A stretch of DNA of 16,160 nt from DATARH01 sp035570495 (GTDB lineage: Bacteria; Pseudomonadota; Alphaproteobacteria; ATCC43930; CGMCC-115725): assembly GCA_035570495.1 (NCBI GenBank), contig DATMLO010000101.1, positions 1-16,160 of the forward strand. The letters run 5' to 3'. The notes beneath the pieces are model-generated. The model was not told the origin of the DNA and ran no database searches. It saw only the letters and a program-made list of their open reading frames with translations. A program made the translations under genes and the position numbers. Below, one piece after another: positions 7,171 to 13,627 of this stretch; the stretch's first letter is position 1; every line of letters begins with the position of its first letter.

Positions 7171-8775
7171 ATGGAAACTTACGACTACATCGTGGTCGGC
7201 GCCGGCTCGGCCGGCGCCGCCGTCGCCTATCGCCTGTCGGAAAACCCGCGCCACAAGGTGCTGCTGCTGGAAGCCGGGCGGGCGAGCCATCCCTGGTCGT
7301 TTATCCCGGTCGGCTCGGCGAGGCTGATCAAGAACCCGGCGGCCAACTGGCTCTATTCGGCCGAACCCGAGGCCAATACCAACGGCCGCAGCATCCCGGT
7401 GCCGCGTGGCAAGCTGCTCGGCGGCTCCAGCTCGATCAACGGCATGGCCTTTGTACGCGGCCAGGCGCAGGACTTCGACACCTGGGCGCAGATGGGCAAC
7501 CAGGGCTGGAGCTACGAGGAAGTCCTGCCCTTCTTCAAGCGCATGGAGCGCTATGAAGGCGACGGCGACGACCGGTTTCGCGGCCGTGACGGGCCGCTGC
7601 GCGTCACCGACCCGCCGCCGAAGGAGCCGATCTTCCAGGCGCTGATCGCGGCTGCGGCTCAGGTCGGCATCCCGCACAACCCCGACTACAACGGCGCGAG
7701 CCAGGAAGGCATCGTGATGAGCCAGGCGACGATCGCCCGCGGCCGTCGCCAAAGCACTGCCCGCGCCTATCTCGATCCCGTCCGCAACCGCCAGAACCTG
7801 CATATCGAGACCAACGCCCTAGCCGAAATGCTGGTGATCGACGGCACGCGTTGCACCGGCGTCAAATATTCGGTCGGCGGCGAGAAGCGCGAGGCCGGCG
7901 CAGGGCGCGACATCGTCATCTGCGGCGGCACGATCAACTCGCCGCAATTGCTGGAGCTCTCCGGTATCGGTCAGCCCGAGCGGCTCAAGGCGCTCGGCAT
8001 CGAGGTGCGGCAAGCATTGCCCGGGGTCGGCGAAAATCTCCGAGATCATTACGCGCCACGCACGCGCTGGCATGTCGGCAAGTGGGGCGTCACCAACAAT
8101 CACCGCGCCCGCGGCCTCGCCATGGTCTACCAGGCGGCGCGCTACGCGCTGTTCCGCAAGGGTTTTCTCGCCAGCGTCGGAGCACCGATGCGAGCCTTCG
8201 TATTCTCGCGCGACGGCCTCGAAGCGCCCGATTTGCTGCTCGGTTGGGTGCCGATGCTGACCGTGCAGGGCCCTAACGGGCCGCGCATCGCCAAGGAAGC
8301 CGGCTTTACCTGTTACGCCCATCCGATGCGGCCGGAGAGCAAGGGCCACATCCACATCACCTCGTCCGATCCAGGCCGCCCGCCGGCAATCAACTTCAAC
8401 TTCCTATCCGCGCCGCCCGACGCCGAGCTGACCGTCAAGGCGATCCGCATCGCCCGCGCGATCATGACCGCGCCGGCGATGGCGCCGCTGCGGGTCAGCG
8501 AGGTCGCGCCCGGTACCGACCGCCAGAGCGATGACGAGATCATCGACTGGGTGAAGCAATACGCCGAGACGACCTATCACCCGGTCGGCACCTGTAAGAT
8601 GGGCTCGGACCCGATGGCCGTGGTCGACGCGCAGCTTCGGGTGCACGGCATCGCCGGGCTGCGTGTCGCCGACGCCTCGATCATGCCGACCCTGACCTCG
8701 GGCAACACCAACGCGCCGTCGATCATGATCGGCGAAAAGGCCGCGGATCTGGTACTCAAATCCGCCGTCGCGTGA
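7171..8775 (+). CDS. GMC family FAD-dependent alcohol/choline dehydrogenase-like oxidoreductase (GMC2)
   Basis: A complete 534-residue GMC flavoprotein. The FAD-binding fold is at the N-terminus (YIVVGAGSAGAAVAYRLSE, 7-24, ending in LLLEAG). GMC signature 1 is around 80-97 (GKLLGGSSSINGMAFVRG) and signature 2 is GGTINSPQLLELSGIG. The C-terminal substrate domain has the catalytic pair His470 (YHPVGTCKMG) and Asn514 (NTNAPS), spaced as in choline oxidase. It should oxidise a primary alcohol to an aldehyde, with FADH2 reoxidised by oxygen or the respiratory chain. No signal peptide is seen, so it is cytoplasmic or peripheral. The start lies 10 bases after the yghU stop, arguing for an operon. 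General sequence resembles BetA/alkanol dehydrogenases, but genes typical of choline uptake or betaine synthesis are absent, so choline is not a safe substrate guess. Confidence 0.92.
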   Translation: METYDYIVVGAGSAGAAVAYRLSENPRHKVLLLEAGRASHPWSFIPVGSARLIKNPAANWLYSAEPEANTNGRSIPVPRGKLLGGSSSINGMAFVRGQAQDFDTWAQMGNQGWSYEEVLPFFKRMERYEGDGDDRFRGRDGPLRVTDPPPKEPIFQALIAAAAQVGIPHNPDYNGASQEGIVMSQATIARGRRQSTARAYLDPVRNRQNLHIETNALAEMLVIDGTRCTGVKYSVGGEKREAGAGRDIVICGGTINSPQLLELSGIGQPERLKALGIEVRQALPGVGENLRDHYAPRTRWHVGKWGVTNNHRARGLAMVYQAARYALFRKGFLASVGAPMRAFVFSRDGLEAPDLLLGWVPMLTVQGPNGPRIAKEAGFTCYAHPMRPESKGHIHITSSDPGRPPAINFNFLSAPPDAELTVKAIRIARAIMTAPAMAPLRVSEVAPGTDRQSDDEIIDWVKQYAETTYHPVGTCKMGSDPMAVVDAQLRVHGIAGLRVADASIMPTLTSGNTNAPSIMIGEKAADLVLKSAVA

Positions 8776-8778
8776 ATA

Positions 8779-8804
8779 AACGGCACCGCCGAGATCAAGC
8801 CGTT
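8779..8804 (+). terminator. Possible weak terminator after GMC2
   Basis: AACGGC at 8779-8784 pairs with GCCGTT at 8799-8804 across a 14-base loop, immediately after the GMC2 stop, and is followed by GTTTAG. The stem is short and the T-run poor, so this is a low-confidence call supported mainly by position. Confidence 0.3.
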
Positions 8805-8842
8805 GTTTAGTGATCGGAAAATTGGCGCTGAAATGTTCAGTA

Positions 8843-9304
8843 TTATAGAAACGGAAACATAAAGAGCGACGTAACAAAAACACTTGCATCGACGACGAGT
8901 ATTGCCCAAAAGATGCCAGTCAAAGAAATTTGCGAGTTCAAATAAACCGGAAGGCCAACTCCTAGAAGTCTTATTCGTATCGTCCGGCGCTCATCGGCAG
9001 TGCAGCCGACGTCGAACCCCAGCTTCTGCAATCGCGCACCATAGATATTTCTAATTTCGTGATCCATTTCCCATATGTAATTGAGATAAAGGGTAGAAAT
9101 AGCTGCCGCCAGAAAAAGAAAAATCGACACCAATCCCTTATGCAACACGTAATTCGATGCAAGAACTCCCGCCTGGACGGCCGAAAGCAACTGAATGCGG
9201 TTCCACATCAACGCATTCTGGTGCATCCACAGATCGGTGAGAGATTTAACCGCGACGCCAGGATCTACATGGGGCAGAGCGTCGGGTAAATCATTGACTG
9301 GCAT
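8843..9304 (-). CDS. Small membrane protein of unknown function
   Basis: A 153-residue protein that I do not recognise by name. Hydrophobic segments lie at about 37-54, 57-78 and 127-150, with a charged cytoplasmic-looking loop between (WEMDHEIRNIYGARLQKLGFD, then ADERRTIRIR). An amphipathic stretch SLTDLWMHQNALMWNRIQ precedes the first helix. The topology suggests a three-helix inner-membrane protein or a helical hairpin plus tail anchor. No good ribosome-binding site precedes the ATG at 9304; ATG codons inside (for example complementary to 9226) are alternatives. The gene is clearly AT-richer than its neighbours, has different codon use, and lies alone between convergent GMC2 and the downstream end of the B1 hydrolase gene, which suggests acquisition by transfer. 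Function cannot be stated. Confidence 0.6.
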   Translation of the reverse strand: MPVNDLPDALPHVDPGVAVKSLTDLWMHQNALMWNRIQLLSAVQAGVLASNYVLHKGLVSIFLFLAAAISTLYLNYIWEMDHEIRNIYGARLQKLGFDVGCTADERRTIRIRLLGVGLPVYLNSQISLTGIFWAILVVDASVFVTSLFMFPFL

Positions 9305-9426
9305 AGCAGCGTATCCGGCTTGCGTGCCTTCTTATTTATCAGCCATACGGTCTTCGCAAGCAAAACGGCCACCGGTGAACACGCGAGCATTCAAGTGACC
9401 CTGGAGCGCCGGGCATCGCATACGAT

Positions 9427-9446
9427 CGCGCGGAGCGTTCCGCGCG
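9427..9446. terminator. Perfect 8-bp GC hairpin downstream of hydrolase B1
   Basis: CGCGCGGA at 9427-9434 and TCCGCGCG at 9439-9446 pair perfectly across a 4-base loop. It lies about 65 bases beyond the B1 stop on the minus strand, in the 206-base gap before the membrane-protein gene. A second, looser arm pair, GGGGCG at 9463-9468 with CGCCCC at 9480-9485, lies closer to B1. Neither is followed by a T-run, so termination is a guess from position. Nothing else is recognisable in this gap. Confidence 0.35.
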
Positions 9447-9510
9447 GGTCTGCCTGGATGACGGGGCGGCGCCGTTCGACGCCCCCCAAAAGCCTCTACT
9501 CCGCGACCGC

Positions 9511-10263
9511 CTATTTCGGCGTATGCGCCTTCAAAAACCGGCGCACCTTTTCGATCGTGCGCTGCTTCAGCCCGGGCGGGTCACGCCACGGAAACACCGT
9601 GATGTCGCAATTCGGCGCCAGCGACGCCACATCGATCGAGGTCTGCAACGGATGCGCCGGGGTTTCGTCGGGCAGCACCAGCATCGGCGTCTGGCATTGC
9701 GCGATAAACGAGCGCGGCACGCTGTAGAGGAAGTCGGGCTGCACCCGGTAGAGGTTGTGCAGGTACTTGAGGACCATGTCCATGTTGAGGTCGGGCCGGT
9801 TGGGCAGCAGCTCTGGCGCCCAGACGTCCTTGCCCGAATTATACATGTAGTCGATGTGCTCGTCGGGGCGATGGCCGACGGTCTGACAGAACACCGCCGC
9901 GACGACGCGATTGGGCGCCCGCTGCATCAGCTTCCCGGCAAAGCAGCCGCCGATGCAGTAGCCCATGTAGAAGAACTTATCGATGCCGAGATGGTCCATC
10001 AGGCCGAGCTGGTCGTCGGCGAAGGCCTCCCACGGGTCGCCATCGGGAATAGGCCCGCGCGACTCGCCGCCATTGGCATTGCGCTGGTCCATCGTGATGC
10101 AGCGGAAATCGCTTTTAAGCTCTTCCGGTGCATTGAATACGGCGGTCTGCCAGTTGCTGACTCGCGAGTTGAGCCCGCCACCTGGGGTCACCAGCAGCGG
10201 AAAACCGGAGCCACCGGTGTCTTCGTAGCGGATGCGGACATTGCCTCTTTCGTAAAACGGCAT
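9511..10263 (-). CDS. Alpha/beta hydrolase with cysteine nucleophile, type B (copy B1)
   Basis: A 250-residue alpha/beta-fold protein, last gene of the GMC3-B2-A2-B1 run. The oxyanion loop is PLLVTPGGGLNSR (22-34) and the elbow is GYCIGGCFAG, giving nucleophile Cys103 with another Cys at 107. The acid is probably Asp199 in LPDETPAHPL, and His204 in that same motif is the only nearby His conserved in all four paralogues. The expected late His is missing (ITVFPWRDPP). The protein has no signal peptide. The ATG at 10263 is preceded by AAAGGAA at 6-8 bases. It begins 13 bases after the A2 stop, so coexpression is likely. It is closest to copy B2 at 11070 and more distant from type A. Reaction and substrate are unknown; hydrolysis of an ester, lactone or thioester is inferred from fold. 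Confidence 0.85.
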   Translation of the reverse strand: MPFYERGNVRIRYEDTGGSGFPLLVTPGGGLNSRVSNWQTAVFNAPEELKSDFRCITMDQRNANGGESRGPIPDGDPWEAFADDQLGLMDHLGIDKFFYMGYCIGGCFAGKLMQRAPNRVVAAVFCQTVGHRPDEHIDYMYNSGKDVWAPELLPNRPDLNMDMVLKYLHNLYRVQPDFLYSVPRSFIAQCQTPMLVLPDETPAHPLQTSIDVASLAPNCDITVFPWRDPPGLKQRTIEKVRRFLKAHTPK

Positions 10264-10276
10264 GGGGGTTCCTTTC

Positions 10277-11059
10277 TTACTGGGCTGCCGCCGACAACGG
10301 CCGCGCCGCCGCGGCCGGCCGGTAGGTATTGAGAAAAGCGCGCACGTGCCGCAGCGCGATCTGGGTCTGCAGCGGGCTCATCTTCCACGGATAGAGGCTG
10401 ACCTGCGCATTCGGCGCGAGATAGGCGCTTTCCAGCGCCACCGCGTAGGGATGCCCCGGCACATCGTCGGGCAGGATCAGCACCGGCGTCTGGCACTGCC
10501 GCACGAAATCGCGGCTCACCGTGTAGACAAAATCGGCCCGCTCGCCGCGATACATGTTGCTCAGGAACTTGTCGACCTGAGCCATCGTGATGTCCGGCCG
10601 GCGCGCGCAGAGCTCCGGGCCCCACCCCTTCATATTGTTGGTGTAGGAGAGGTTCGGCATCTCGTGGCGATAGCCGCTCGGCTGCACTGGCACGGCGGCG
10701 ACCACCCGGTCGCCGGCGCGCTTTAGCAGGTTCCAGATGAACGGCCCGCCGATGCAGAAGCCCAGCACCATGAACTTTCCGATGCCGAGATGGTCCATCA
10801 GCCCGAGATGGTCGTCGGTATAGGCGTCCCACGGCCGGTCGGCCTCGAGCGGCCCGATCGACTCGCCACCTTTCGCATTGCGCAGATCGGCGGCGATCAC
10901 CCGGAACTCGTTGCTCAACTCAGTGAGCGGATTGAACGGGTGGGTCTTCAGGCCTTCGACGGTCGAGTTGAGCCCGCCGCCGGGAATGACCAGCAGCGGA
11001 AAGCCCGAGCCCGCCTCCTCGTAATGGATGCGGACATCGCCTTTTTGGTACATCGGCAT
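10277..11059 (-). CDS. Alpha/beta hydrolase with cysteine nucleophile, type A (copy A2)
   Basis: A 260-residue paralogue of A1 lying between two type B genes. Motifs are PLLVIPGGGLNSTV (21-34), elbow GFCIGGPFIW with Cys102, acid loop LPDDVPGHPY with Asp198 and His203, and SLYPWKMSPL where a late catalytic His would usually follow. Type A also shares RHVRAFL near the end, giving one more His that type B lacks. The C-terminus carries a 12-residue Ala/Pro-rich extension absent from A1. The ATG at 11059 has AGGAG about 8 bases upstream. Gaps of 10 bases to B2 and 13 bases to B1 indicate one transcript, and alternation of A and B suggests that the two types may work together, perhaps as a heteromer or on successive substrates. 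That partnership is inference only. Confidence 0.85.
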   Translation of the reverse strand: MPMYQKGDVRIHYEEAGSGFPLLVIPGGGLNSTVEGLKTHPFNPLTELSNEFRVIAADLRNAKGGESIGPLEADRPWDAYTDDHLGLMDHLGIGKFMVLGFCIGGPFIWNLLKRAGDRVVAAVPVQPSGYRHEMPNLSYTNNMKGWGPELCARRPDITMAQVDKFLSNMYRGERADFVYTVSRDFVRQCQTPVLILPDDVPGHPYAVALESAYLAPNAQVSLYPWKMSPLQTQIALRHVRAFLNTYRPAAAARPLSAAAQ

Positions 11060-11069
11060 GGCGGCTCTC

Positions 11070-11819
11070 CTAGCGGGGGGCGTGCTCTTTGAGGAAGCGA
11101 CGGACCTTGCCGATCATCCGCTGCCGCAGCTCTTCCGGCTCGCGCCACGGGAACACGGTGATGTCGGAGTTCGGCGCCAGTGACGCGACATCGATCGAGG
11201 TCTGCAGCGGGTGCGACGGCGTGTCGTCCGGCAGCACCAGGATCGGCGTGTGGCATTTGGTGATGAAGTCGCGCGACACGCTGTAGAGGAAGTCGGGGTT
11301 CTCTCGCCACAGGCTGTTGATGAACTTGTCGATATTGTCCTGCGACACCTCCGGCCGAAGCTTCTTGAACTCCGGCAGCCAGTTGTCGTTGCTGTGCCGG
11401 ACCATGACCTCCGGGTCTTCGTGCCGGTGCCCGACGCTCTGATGGAATACCGCCGCGACGACACGGTTGGGCGCGCGCTGTAGAAGCTTGCCGGCAAAGC
11501 AGCCGCCGATGCAGTAGCCCATATAGAAAAACTTATCGATGCCGAGATGGTCCATCAGCCCGAGCTGGTCGTCGGCATAGGCGTCCCAGGCATTCGCGCT
11601 CGGCACCGGCCCAGTGGACTCGCCACCGATGGCGTTGCGCTGATCCATCGTGATGCAGCGGAAATCGCCCTTGAACTCCTCGGGGGCGTTGATCGCGGCG
11701 GTCGGCCACATGGCGACCCGCGAATTCAACCCGCCGCCCGGGGTCACCAGCAGCGGAAAGCCGGAGCCACCGGTGTCTTCGTAGCGGATACGGACATTGC
11801 CTTTTTCATAAAACGGCAT
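11070..11819 (-). CDS. Alpha/beta hydrolase with cysteine nucleophile, type B (copy B2)
   Basis: A 249-residue paralogue of B1, nearly identical to it over the first 130 residues and more divergent in the cap region (about 131-165), where substrate would be selected. The oxyanion loop is PLLVTPGGGLNSR, the elbow GYCIGGCFAG holds Cys103, and LPDDTPSHPL holds Asp198/199 and His203. The late His is replaced as in B1 (TVFPWREPEE). The ATG at 11819 is preceded by AGGAGG at 7 bases. It follows the GMC3 stop by 97 bases and precedes A2 by 10 bases. The likely flow is GMC3 product to hydrolase, but no step has been assigned. Cap divergence between B1 and B2 suggests different substrates or a gene copy evolving a new one. 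Confidence 0.85.
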   Translation of the reverse strand: MPFYEKGNVRIRYEDTGGSGFPLLVTPGGGLNSRVAMWPTAAINAPEEFKGDFRCITMDQRNAIGGESTGPVPSANAWDAYADDQLGLMDHLGIDKFFYMGYCIGGCFAGKLLQRAPNRVVAAVFHQSVGHRHEDPEVMVRHSNDNWLPEFKKLRPEVSQDNIDKFINSLWRENPDFLYSVSRDFITKCHTPILVLPDDTPSHPLQTSIDVASLAPNSDITVFPWREPEELRQRMIGKVRRFLKEHAPR

Positions 11820-11916
11820 GGTGGTTTCCTCCTGACGAGATGGCCGAGACTTCAGCCCAATTCGCGCCGCCGCTCAACCTTGATGCGGAGGCGCGGACGC
11901 AGACCACGTACGCGAT

Positions 11917-13530
11917 TTACGCTGCCAGTCTTTGCCGCGCCGCGGCCTTGATCGCGACCGCGCCTTTCTCGGCGATCATGATGGTCGGCGCGTTGGTGTT
12001 GGTCGACGTCACCGCCGGCATCACCGAGGCGTCGATGACGCGCAAGCCATCGAGCCCGTAGACGCGCAGCTGGTCGTCGACCACCGCGAGCGGATGCTGT
12101 CCCATCATGCAGGTGCAGCTCGCATGGTAGCAGGTGCCGCCATAGCTGCGCGCGTAGTCGAGCAGCTCGTCGTCGCCCTCGACCTGCCGGCCCGGCAAGG
12201 TCTCGACCTCCACGAACTTCTTGAGCGCCGGCGCCTCGAACAGCCGCCGAGCGTAGCGCAGCCCGCCCAGCACCGCGCGCCGGTCGCTTTCTTCCGAGAG
12301 ATAGCGCGGGTTGATCGCCGGTGCGTCGCCGGGCCGGTTGGTCTTCGCCTCGACATAGCCGCGCGACAACGGCCGCATCTGCCAGGCGCCGGCCGAGAGA
12401 CCCGGCGTCTCCTCCAGCTCGCCGATCTGGCCGCCCTTGAAGCTGCCGGGCGCGAAGGTGATCTGCATGTCGGGCGTCGCCGACTCCTCCAGCACCTTGA
12501 CCGAGGCGGCAACCAGCGACGGGCTGTAGGTCAGCATGCCCTTGCCGGTGAGCGCCCAACGGATCACCTCGCCGACGAGCGGCAGCCCGCGTGACTTCTC
12601 GTTCGCGGTCGAGGCGCCGACCACCGAATAGGCGACGCGCGCCTGGAAATGGTCCTGCATGTTCTTGCCGACGCCGTTGAGCTCGTGCACCACCGGCACG
12701 CCGATCTTGCCGAGATGCTCGGGATCGCCGACCCCCGACAATTGCAGGATATGCGGCGAGCCGATCGCGCCGGCGGACAAAATCACTTCGCGCCCGGCAT
12801 CGGCGCGCTCGACCTGACCGCCGCGCGAAAACTCCACCCCGACCGCGCGCTTGCCGTTGAACACGACGCGATGCACCAGCGCATGCGTCACAAGCTGCAG
12901 ATTGCCGCGCTTCAGCGCTGGCTTGAGGTAGGTGCGCGCGGCGCTCGCGCGACGGCGGCCGCCACGCGTCTGCTGGCACCAGCCGACGCATTCGGCGGCG
13001 CCGGGGGTGATGCTGTTGACGTCCTCGCGGTATTCGAGGCCCAGCTCCCTGCCCGCCTCGACGACACTGGCGCAGATCGGCAGCCGGTCCATCCGCGAGG
13101 TGTAGAGCGGCCCGGTCTTGCCGCGCACCTCGGTCTCCTGGCCTTCCCAGCGCTCGGCCGCCCGGAAATACGGCAGGCAATCATCCCACGACCAGCCGCG
13201 ATTGCCGAGCTGCCCCCAGTGGTCGTAATCCTCGGGTTGACCGCGAATATAGATCAGCCCGTTGATCGACGACGAGCCGCCGACCACCCGGCCACGGGTA
13301 TAGACGATCGCGCGGCCGTTGGTGCCCGGGTCGGGCTCGGAACGGTATTTCCAGGTCAAGGTGTCGTGGTCGAGCATCTTGAAGAAGCCGGCCGGGACAT
13401 GGATCAGCGGGTTCCAGTCCTTGCCGCCGGCCTCGATCAGGATGACCTTGACGCTCGGGTCTTCGGTCAGCCGGCTTGCCAGGACACATCCCGCCGATCC
13501 GGCGCCAACGATCACATAATCCGCCTGCAT
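11917..13530 (-). CDS. GMC family FAD-dependent alcohol dehydrogenase, BetA/AlkJ-like (GMC3)
   Basis: A complete 537-residue GMC flavoprotein. It starts with the FAD fold YVIVGAGSAGCVLASRL (5-21), has signature 1 GRVVGGSSSINGLIYIRG, signature 2 GAIGSPHILQLSGVG, and a C-terminal active site with His469 (CYHASCTCMMG) and Asn513 (NTNAPT). The overall pattern resembles choline dehydrogenase and medium-chain alkanol dehydrogenases that feed electrons to the respiratory chain, acting in the cytoplasm or on the inner face of the membrane. The ATG at 13530 has GGGGAGAG about 7 bases upstream. It is the first gene of a four-gene minus-strand run with hydrolases B2, A2 and B1, and its promoter should lie in the 97-base gap after the kinase gene. 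Substrate is not deducible; it is distinct from GMC2 and from the subunit-3-linked GMC1. Confidence 0.92.
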   Translation of the reverse strand: MQADYVIVGAGSAGCVLASRLTEDPSVKVILIEAGGKDWNPLIHVPAGFFKMLDHDTLTWKYRSEPDPGTNGRAIVYTRGRVVGGSSSINGLIYIRGQPEDYDHWGQLGNRGWSWDDCLPYFRAAERWEGQETEVRGKTGPLYTSRMDRLPICASVVEAGRELGLEYREDVNSITPGAAECVGWCQQTRGGRRRASAARTYLKPALKRGNLQLVTHALVHRVVFNGKRAVGVEFSRGGQVERADAGREVILSAGAIGSPHILQLSGVGDPEHLGKIGVPVVHELNGVGKNMQDHFQARVAYSVVGASTANEKSRGLPLVGEVIRWALTGKGMLTYSPSLVAASVKVLEESATPDMQITFAPGSFKGGQIGELEETPGLSAGAWQMRPLSRGYVEAKTNRPGDAPAINPRYLSEESDRRAVLGGLRYARRLFEAPALKKFVEVETLPGRQVEGDDELLDYARSYGGTCYHASCTCMMGQHPLAVVDDQLRVYGLDGLRVIDASVMPAVTSTNTNAPTIMIAEKGAVAIKAAARQRLAA

Positions 13531-13627
13531 CGCTTCTCTCCCCGTGCGCGCCCACCGACGGCAGAGCGCTTTTTCTCGCCTACTCTAGCGCATCGGCACG
13601 CTACGGGAAGGGATACAGCATACCGCG

